Positions 57,702-64,000 of a DNA stretch of 64,000 nucleotides are shown here, in pieces; the stretch's first letter is position 1, and every line of letters starts with the position of its first letter. Source of the stretch: JAXLRU01 sp046330935. GTDB taxonomy: Bacteria > Actinomycetota > Actinomycetes > Actinomycetales > Kineosporiaceae. The notes beneath the pieces are model-generated. The model was not told the DNA's origin and searched no databases. It saw only the letters and a program-made list of their open reading frames with translations. Location of the stretch: the NCBI GenBank assembly GCA_046330935.1, contig JAXLRU010000002.1:992001-1056000 (forward strand), written 5' to 3'. A program made the translations under genes and the position numbers.

Positions 57702-57955
57702 GTTGCCCTGCTCGGGCGAGGGGAGACGGGTTCGGGGCGGGGATGGCGAGTGCCCCGGCTGGCCTGCACTTTGGCCGCTTTGTCGCGGCTGACGCGTGTG
57801 CACGCTTGGAGGTGCATCCCCCGTTTGGGGGATGGTGGGGTGATCGTTCGCTTCGGGAGGGTGTGGGCGTTGCGACTGTGTGTGCCCGATGTGTCTACGT
57901 AGGGCGCCGGCGCGCGACGGGGTAATCGGGGTTTCACTGAGACGGGGAGCGTGCC

Positions 57956-60900
57956 GTGGGCGCCTATCGGTCGATGCTGTTTGCGCGGATGTCGGATCGT
58001 CGGGTGATGGGACCTTGGGTGCTGCTCCTGGTGGGTGCGCTGATGGTGGGGTTCCTCCAGGCGTTGACGTGGGTGCACCCACCGAGAGCGTCGGCGGCCA
58101 CGGCGGCGGCGGCGGGTGAGTTCGTGCCGTTGACGCAGTCGCGGGTGGTGACCTCGGCCCCGGTGACCTCGGGGACGACGTCCTCGTTCCAGATCACCGG
58201 GACCGGTGGGGTGCCGGCGTCGGTGTCGCAGGTGTCGGCGGTGGTGCTCACCGTGACGGCGGCCTCGGCGACGGCGTCGCAGTGGGTGTCGGTGTGGGCC
58301 GAGGGCGCCACGCAGCCGACGACGACACTGTTGACCACGGTGATCGGCGGGTCGGTCGCGAACACGGTGATCACGAAGGTCGGCGCGACCGGCAAGGTGT
58401 CGGTGGCGTTGGGTGGTGGCACCGCGAACATCTCCCTGGACGTGCAGGGCTACTACACGACCGCGGCGACCACGACGGCGGCGGCGACGTTCGTGGCGTT
58501 GAACCACACCCGCGCGTATGACACGCGTGCGGCGAGCAGCATGGGTGGGCGCACGACGCCGCTGGCGGCGGGTGAGACGGTGACGGTGCCGATGCTGGGC
58601 CAGGCCGGGATCCCCGCTTCGGGTGTGGCGGCGGTCGCGGTGAACGTGACGGCGTTGAACACGGGCACGGTCTCGACGTTCCTGCAGGTCTGGTCGGGGG
58701 GGACGCGGCCGACGAACACGTCCAACGTGAACGCCGGCGCCGGAAAGAACGCCTCGTCGCTGGTGCAGGTGGCGGTCTCGGCGACGGGGACGATCAGCGT
58801 CTACAACAACGCCGCGACGACGAACCTCGTCATCGACGTGGAGGGCTACTACAAGGACGTCGCCGGGGACGCGGAGGACTTCTTCGTCCCGGTGAACCAG
58901 GCACGGATCTATGACTCGCGGACGGGATTGAACGCCGGCGGGAAGACCACGCCGGTCCCGGCCAAGGGCACCGCTGCGGTCCCGGTATGTGGTGCGGTCG
59001 CCTTGGGCGCGACGGTCCCGGTCCCCGCCGATGCGAACGTGGACGCGGTGGTCCTGTCGCTGGTGGTCACTGGGGCGACCACGGGTGGGTATGCGCGGGT
59101 GTATGCCGAGGGTGACGACTTCCCCACGGGCACGGCGATGTCGTGGAACACCGGTCAGGCCACCACGACCCAGACGTTGATCGCGAAGGTCGGGCCCACG
59201 GGCCGGATCTCGGTGTACGTGTCCTCGCAGGTCCACGTGGTCGTGGACGTGCAGGGGTACTTCCAGAAGACCGCTATCGGTGCACCGCCGAACCCGGTGG
59301 TGTCTTCCAGCGTGTTCACCGCGGGCGGGTGGAAGGCCTCCGGCACCGCAGGGACGTTCTCCTTCGCCGCCGGTGGCACGCCTTCTCCCGCGGTGACGCA
59401 GTACCGGTACGCCTTCGACGACGCGTCCCTGGCAGCTCCGACCGTGGTCAACGTGGCGGGGAACGCGACCGGGACGACGCTCTCGCTGACGCCGGCCGAC
59501 GGGTGGCACACCCTGTACGTGCAGTCGGCCAACAGCGCCGGTAACACCTCGGGCGTGGTGGCATACACCTTCGGTGTCGGGGTGGGGATCACCAGCCCGA
59601 AGCCGAACACCAGCACAGGCAAGCAGGTCACGCTCTCGGCCCGGGCGGCCTCGACGTACGGGTCGGTGACGTGGCGGTGGCGCCGCTCGGCATCCGAGCC
59701 GTGGGCGAACATCCTGGAGGCCAACGTCAAGAACGGCACGACCGCGATCACGGCGTGGCCGGTGACCGCAACGGTGTCGGGATCGAGCACGATCGCGCCT
59801 GCCTTGACGTGGGACCTCGCCTCCGCGTTGGGCAACGTCGACACGACGGTGCTGGTGAGTGCCTGCTTCACGCCGATCGGCGGGGGGACGCCGGCCTGCA
59901 ACACCGACGCGTCAGCGCCGTCGGTGATCCTCGACCGGGTGAACGCGGGTGGAGCCGAGACCGACCTGGGGATCGGGTCGCTGAACCAGCTGACGGGCAA
60001 TGTGACGCTGTCGGCCGGTGACGTGAACGTGCCGGTGGCGGGCTCGTCGCTGTCCCTGTCCCGGACGTTCAACACGCTTGCCCCGACCAAGACCGCCGAC
60101 GCGGGATCGGGTGTGGCGAGCATCTTCGGGCAGGGCTGGACGACCGGCCTACCGGTGGACGAGGCCGGGTCGAGCTGGACCGGTCTGGCCCACCGTGGGT
60201 CGACGGTCCAGGTCACCGACGTGGACGGCTTCACCACGACGTTCGCGAAGAACGCTGCCGGGGCGTGGAAGCCCACAGGTGAGGACGCCGACTCCGGCCT
60301 GACGCTCACCAGCGCCACAGGTACCGCTCCCGCCACGTTCACCGTCTCCGACCTGGACGGCAACACGACGCGATTCAAGGCCGCGACCACGCTGGGCGGC
60401 TCGCCGTCTCCTACCGCGCCGAACCGCTACGTCGTGGACATCGTCACGCAGCCCGGTAGTGCGCAGACGACGACGTACTCCTATGACAGCGCGGGGAAGC
60501 CGACGCAGATCCTCGCTCCGGTGCCGACGGGCTCGACGTGCACGTCGACGACGCCGGGAACCGGGACGTGGTCTGGGGCCTGCCGTGCGCTGCTTCTCAC
60601 GTACGGCACGACGGGCGGGGCTGCGGGCAAGGTCACCGCGGTCACGCTCCGGACGACGACGAGCGCGGGTGCCGAGGTCGACGTCGACCAGGCCTGCTAC
60701 GCCTACGACACCAACGGCCGCCTGTCCGCCGCGTGGGACCCCCGGGACGGCGGGACCGTTGGCGCCGGCCTCAAGCCGGTAGCGTGCTCGGCCACGCAGT
60801 ACCGGCCCACGACCTACACCTACGACGCGACGACCGGTCGCCTGTTGACGGTGACGCCGGCCGGGCTGGCCGCGTACACGCTCTGGTACGACACGAGCGG

Positions 60901-63900
60901 CCGGGTGAACCGGGTCTCCCGGACCCACACGAACACGACCGTGCAGCGCACGGACATCGCCTACGACCTCCCGGTGACCGGTGACACGGCGAACCCGCAG
61001 TACCGTCCCGACCTGAGTTCGACTGCGATCGCGGCCTGGGGCCAGAGCGAGGCCCCCGCCACGGCGACGGCGGTGTTCCGGCCCGGGAAGAACGCCTCGA
61101 CCAGCGACCTGCGCTGGGCCGACGTCACCTACATGGACTCGGCGGGGCGGACGGTCAACACCGCGTCCTACTCCGGCACGGGTGCGTCGGGGTGGCACAT
61201 CGACACCACCGACTACGACGACCAGGGCAATGTGGTGCGGACGCTCTCGGCGACCAACCGTGAAGAGGCCTTGAACGTGGCGACGGCGGCGAACCCGGCC
61301 CTGAAGCTGCCGACCGACACTCGTGCAGCCGCCGCCGCCCTGTCGACGGTCAACGTCTACGCGTACGACCCCTCGACGGGCATCTCGGACCTGACCGACA
61401 CGTTCGGTCCGTTCCACATGCTCTCGGTCAACGGTCTCGACACCCTGGTCGGGGCGCGTCAGCACACCAAGACCTATTACGACACCGGCTCCGAGCTCGC
61501 GCACCCTGCCGGCGGTGTGCTGCACCTGCCCGTCAAGGTCACCGTTGGTGCCAGCCAGTCGCAGCTGCCCGTCGTCACGAACGAGACCGACATCCGCACG
61601 ACGACCACCGACTACGCCCTGTCCAGCACGGACGCGGCGGGGTGGACGTTCAAGGCGCCGATGAAGGTCACCACGGACCCGACCGGGCTCGCGATCAGCA
61701 AGGTCACCCGGTACGACACCGCCACGGGGGCGGTAGTGGAGTCCCGACAGCCGAACTCCGCGGCGACGACGGGCGCGGACGCAGGCACGACCCTGACCGT
61801 GTACTACAGCTCCGCGGCCAACGCGACCGACCCCGAGTGCGGTGGCAAGGCGGCGTGGGCCACCTTGGTCTGCAAGATCAAGCCGGCTGCGCAGCCTCCG
61901 GCGGCTACCGGGATGCCCGGGCTGGTGTCGAAGACGTTCACCTACGACTACCTGTCCCGGCCGACCGTCGTCACGGAGTCGGTGCCCGACTCCGCCGGGG
62001 TGGTCAAGACCCGCACGACCACGACCACCTACACCCTGTCCGGCTACGGCACCGATGTGGTGACCGTGGCTCAGACGGGCGGCCTCGGTACGGCGCTACC
62101 GACCGTGACGACGACCTACAACGCGACGACCGGCTTGGCCGAGACCGTCAGCAACGGCACGGTGACGTCGCGCACGGGGTATGACGAGTTCGGTCGGGTG
62201 GTCTCCTACAAGGAGAACGACACCGCCACCGGCGCCGCGGCCAACACCGTGACGACCGTGTACGACGACACGACCGGGCTCGTGACCTCCACCACCGACG
62301 CCAAGGGCACCGTCACCAACACCTACAACTCCACCACCGAATACCGGAACCTGGTCACCTCGATGACGGTGTCCGGAATCACGGGAGCCTTCTCGGCTAC
62401 ATACGACACCGACGGCGGACTGGCCACCCAGACCTGGCCCAACGGCGTCACCCAGACGATCACCGATGACGAGGCAGGGGAGACGACGTCCCGGAACATC
62501 ACCGGTTCCGGCGTGACCTGGCTGTCGGAGGTCCTGTCCTCCACCACCCACGGGCAGACGTTCCGGGCCAGCTACTCCGGGGCCGAGGACTACAGCGGGC
62601 GCCGGAAGTACGAGTACGACGCGGCGGGTCGGTTGAAGACGTCCTACCACCGCCTCCTCGGCCCCGCCTACGGCGACAAGGGACAGTGCACCACCCGCAC
62701 CTACACGCTCGACGCCAACGGCAACCGCACCTTCCAGCGCGTGTTCAACCCGCTCAGTGACGGGGCCTGCCAGGCCACCACAGCGGCATCGACGATGCAG
62801 CACACCTACGACATCGCCGACCGGCTGCGTTCGGCCACCAGCGACGTCGGGCTCGTCTACGACGCGTTCGGGCGGATCACCACCCTCCCCAGCGCCGACA
62901 CCGCCGACGCCGGCGGGAACGTCACCCTCGGGTACTACACCAACGACATGGTGCGGACCCAGACCCGCGGGACCACGACCACCACGTACACCCTCGACCC
63001 CGCAGGCCGCCTCGCGACCCGCGCTACGTCGGGTGGGGCGACGCTGGTCAACCACTACGACGACGCATCCAGCGATTCTCCTGACTGGATCGCCGAGGAC
63101 GCCGCCGGGACCACCTGGACCCGCAACATCACGGGCCTGGACGGCAACCTCGCCGCCACCATCAACCAGGCTGGTGCGATCACCTGGCAGGTCACCAACG
63201 CCCACGGCGACGTCGTCGCCACCGCACCCGACGGCGCCGTCGCACCGTCGAACTACTACCTCACCGACGAGTTCGGCCTCGGTGTCAGCGGCTGGACCAG
63301 CCCCAGCCGCTACGGCTGGCTCGGCGGGAAGCAGCGCCCCGGTGACACGCTCGGCGGGCTGGTGCTCATGGGGGTGCGGCTGTACGCCCCGGTTCTCGGT
63401 CGATTCCTGTCCACCGACCCCGTTGCGGGTGGGAACGAGAACGCCTACAACTACCCCAACGACCCGGTCAACGCGTTCGACCTCGACGGTAAGAGTTGGC
63501 GCAGCAAGCTCTGGGGTGGAGTGAAGGCCGCGGGGAAGTTTGCATGGAAGTACAAATCCACTATTGGTCAGATAGCTGGATGCGCGGTCAGCATCGCGGC
63601 ATGTGCCGCCATTACGGCAGCGCAGTTCGCGTACCGCTCGTACAAGCGCGGTAGCACGTATGGTTGGGGAAGGGATACCTGGAGGGGGATCGCCGGAGAC
63701 GCCGTGATGACTGCCGCCACCTTTGCAATCAAGGCGCCCGTTGGGCGTTACTTGAAGACAAGCGGGTACTGGCGCTCCATGTCAAAGGTCCGAAAGTTCG
63801 GCCTCTCAACTGCGATGGGGGCGCCTGGTTACCTCCATACGGCTGCAGGTACCTACTACGGGATGACGGGTAGGCGGCACTGGCTATACAACCAGGGCGG

Positions 63901-63952
63901 TAGGAGATCGTCGATCGGGCAGCGCCTTGCATACCAGTCGATCTACTCGTGA
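57956..63952 (+). CDS. RHS-repeat protein with variable, lower-GC C-terminal tip (polymorphic toxin)
   Basis: A 1998-residue protein. An N-terminal membrane helix or signal (MGPWVLLLVGALMVGFLQAL) leads into three beta repeats of about 130 residues ending in LDVQGYY, IDVEGYY and VDVQGYF, then an Ig-like region, a DUF6531-like entry (LGIGSLNQLTGNVTLSAGDVNVPVAGSSLSLSRTFN), many RHS/YD repeats, and the core terminus (LVLMGVRLYAPVLGRFLSTDPVAGGNENAYNYPNDPVNAFDLDG). The last 153 residues, from about 63493, are unrelated to RHS1, include a hydrophobic stretch (IAGCAVSIAACAAITAAQF) and are visibly AT-richer. Such tips are exchangeable toxins. GTG 57956 follows GGGGAG. Confidence 0.85.
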   Translation: MGAYRSMLFARMSDRRVMGPWVLLLVGALMVGFLQALTWVHPPRASAATAAAAGEFVPLTQSRVVTSAPVTSGTTSSFQITGTGGVPASVSQVSAVVLTVTAASATASQWVSVWAEGATQPTTTLLTTVIGGSVANTVITKVGATGKVSVALGGGTANISLDVQGYYTTAATTTAAATFVALNHTRAYDTRAASSMGGRTTPLAAGETVTVPMLGQAGIPASGVAAVAVNVTALNTGTVSTFLQVWSGGTRPTNTSNVNAGAGKNASSLVQVAVSATGTISVYNNAATTNLVIDVEGYYKDVAGDAEDFFVPVNQARIYDSRTGLNAGGKTTPVPAKGTAAVPVCGAVALGATVPVPADANVDAVVLSLVVTGATTGGYARVYAEGDDFPTGTAMSWNTGQATTTQTLIAKVGPTGRISVYVSSQVHVVVDVQGYFQKTAIGAPPNPVVSSSVFTAGGWKASGTAGTFSFAAGGTPSPAVTQYRYAFDDASLAAPTVVNVAGNATGTTLSLTPADGWHTLYVQSANSAGNTSGVVAYTFGVGVGITSPKPNTSTGKQVTLSARAASTYGSVTWRWRRSASEPWANILEANVKNGTTAITAWPVTATVSGSSTIAPALTWDLASALGNVDTTVLVSACFTPIGGGTPACNTDASAPSVILDRVNAGGAETDLGIGSLNQLTGNVTLSAGDVNVPVAGSSLSLSRTFNTLAPTKTADAGSGVASIFGQGWTTGLPVDEAGSSWTGLAHRGSTVQVTDVDGFTTTFAKNAAGAWKPTGEDADSGLTLTSATGTAPATFTVSDLDGNTTRFKAATTLGGSPSPTAPNRYVVDIVTQPGSAQTTTYSYDSAGKPTQILAPVPTGSTCTSTTPGTGTWSGACRALLLTYGTTGGAAGKVTAVTLRTTTSAGAEVDVDQACYAYDTNGRLSAAWDPRDGGTVGAGLKPVACSATQYRPTTYTYDATTGRLLTVTPAGLAAYTLWYDTSGRVNRVSRTHTNTTVQRTDIAYDLPVTGDTANPQYRPDLSSTAIAAWGQSEAPATATAVFRPGKNASTSDLRWADVTYMDSAGRTVNTASYSGTGASGWHIDTTDYDDQGNVVRTLSATNREEALNVATAANPALKLPTDTRAAAAALSTVNVYAYDPSTGISDLTDTFGPFHMLSVNGLDTLVGARQHTKTYYDTGSELAHPAGGVLHLPVKVTVGASQSQLPVVTNETDIRTTTTDYALSSTDAAGWTFKAPMKVTTDPTGLAISKVTRYDTATGAVVESRQPNSAATTGADAGTTLTVYYSSAANATDPECGGKAAWATLVCKIKPAAQPPAATGMPGLVSKTFTYDYLSRPTVVTESVPDSAGVVKTRTTTTTYTLSGYGTDVVTVAQTGGLGTALPTVTTTYNATTGLAETVSNGTVTSRTGYDEFGRVVSYKENDTATGAAANTVTTVYDDTTGLVTSTTDAKGTVTNTYNSTTEYRNLVTSMTVSGITGAFSATYDTDGGLATQTWPNGVTQTITDDEAGETTSRNITGSGVTWLSEVLSSTTHGQTFRASYSGAEDYSGRRKYEYDAAGRLKTSYHRLLGPAYGDKGQCTTRTYTLDANGNRTFQRVFNPLSDGACQATTAASTMQHTYDIADRLRSATSDVGLVYDAFGRITTLPSADTADAGGNVTLGYYTNDMVRTQTRGTTTTTYTLDPAGRLATRATSGGATLVNHYDDASSDSPDWIAEDAAGTTWTRNITGLDGNLAATINQAGAITWQVTNAHGDVVATAPDGAVAPSNYYLTDEFGLGVSGWTSPSRYGWLGGKQRPGDTLGGLVLMGVRLYAPVLGRFLSTDPVAGGNENAYNYPNDPVNAFDLDGKSWRSKLWGGVKAAGKFAWKYKSTIGQIAGCAVSIAACAAITAAQFAYRSYKRGSTYGWGRDTWRGIAGDAVMTAATFAIKAPVGRYLKTSGYWRSMSKVRKFGLSTAMGAPGYLHTAAGTYYGMTGRRHWLYNQGGRRSSIGQRLAYQSIYS

Positions 63953-64000
63953 TGGTTCATCCTGGGGTGCGAGTCTCGGACGAGGAGGTCCGCATAGAGT
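63952..64000 (+). CDS. Start of a probable immunity gene, truncated by the window edge
   Basis: ATG 63952 overlaps the RHS2 stop by one base (TGATG) and stays open to the window end (MVHPGVRVSDEEVRIE). A gene directly coupled to the toxin tip is the usual position of a cognate immunity protein. Only 16 codons are visible, so the role is inferred from position alone. Confidence 0.45.
   Translation, partial: MVHPGVRVSDEEVRIE

Overview
The window is about 64 kb of very GC-rich chromosomal DNA with short intergenic gaps, GTG starts alongside ATG, Tat and Sec signal peptides, F420-type enzymes and an actinobacterial single-chain acyl-CoA carboxylase. It looks like a motile, biomass-degrading Actinomycetota, in the style of Kineosporiales or Cellulomonadaceae. 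The genus cannot be fixed from the sequence. I see no rRNA, tRNA, insertion sequence, integrase or CRISPR array.

Layout. 0-5.4 kb: a truncated gene, a DUF350 membrane protein, three tandem paralogous membrane proteins of no recognised family, and a coupled pair made of a small exported protein and a glutathionylspermidine-synthase-like ATP-grasp enzyme. 5.4-9.4 kb: a Tat-exported GH127 beta-L-arabinofuranosidase with ricin-type lectin repeats, and a DUF421 protein. 9.4-11.1 kb: a lower-GC patch with two secreted or lipoprotein genes. 11.3-18.8 kb: a CPA1 Na+/H+ antiporter, glucose dehydrogenase, a divergent NmrA/TetR pair sharing a clear palindrome, a secreted alpha/beta hydrolase, an RsiV-like lipoprotein and a small protein. 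18.9-26.1 kb: a compact chemotaxis cluster (cheA, cheW, cheY, cheB, cheR, a CheX-like gene, a second cheY and a second CheX-like gene) closed by a strong terminator. No receptors or flagellar genes are visible. 26.2-28.7 kb: an FG-GAP repeat protein and an EAL-HDOD protein. 28.7-35.5 kb: a giant RHS-repeat protein with a HINT protease domain and a toxin-like tip. 35.7-46.8 kb: an F420 PPOX protein, an NRAMP/PRC-barrel/lipoprotein cluster, an alpha/beta hydrolase with a tandem repeat, a GH6 cellulase, an isochorismatase-like hydrolase, duplicated small proteins, a DyP-type peroxidase and a DUF4143 ATPase preceded by 23-bp repeats. 46.9-57.7 kb: a 1905-residue fused acyl-CoA carboxylase, a close homologue of PET-degrading cutinases, and a GH74 xyloglucanase. 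57.9-64 kb: a second giant RHS protein, with the first codons of a probable immunity gene at the window edge.

Themes. GH127, GH6, GH74, the cutinase, the secreted esterase and the DyP peroxidase together indicate attack on plant cell-wall polymers and polyesters. The two RHS proteins indicate contact-dependent or secreted polymorphic toxins. Three genes (RHS1 N-terminus, NRAMP, the 42.1 kb paralogue) carry single-base frame breaks at homopolymers or short repeats. These may be assembly errors or real lesions and should be checked before biological interpretation. Family calls come from motif recognition by eye; no database search was run.
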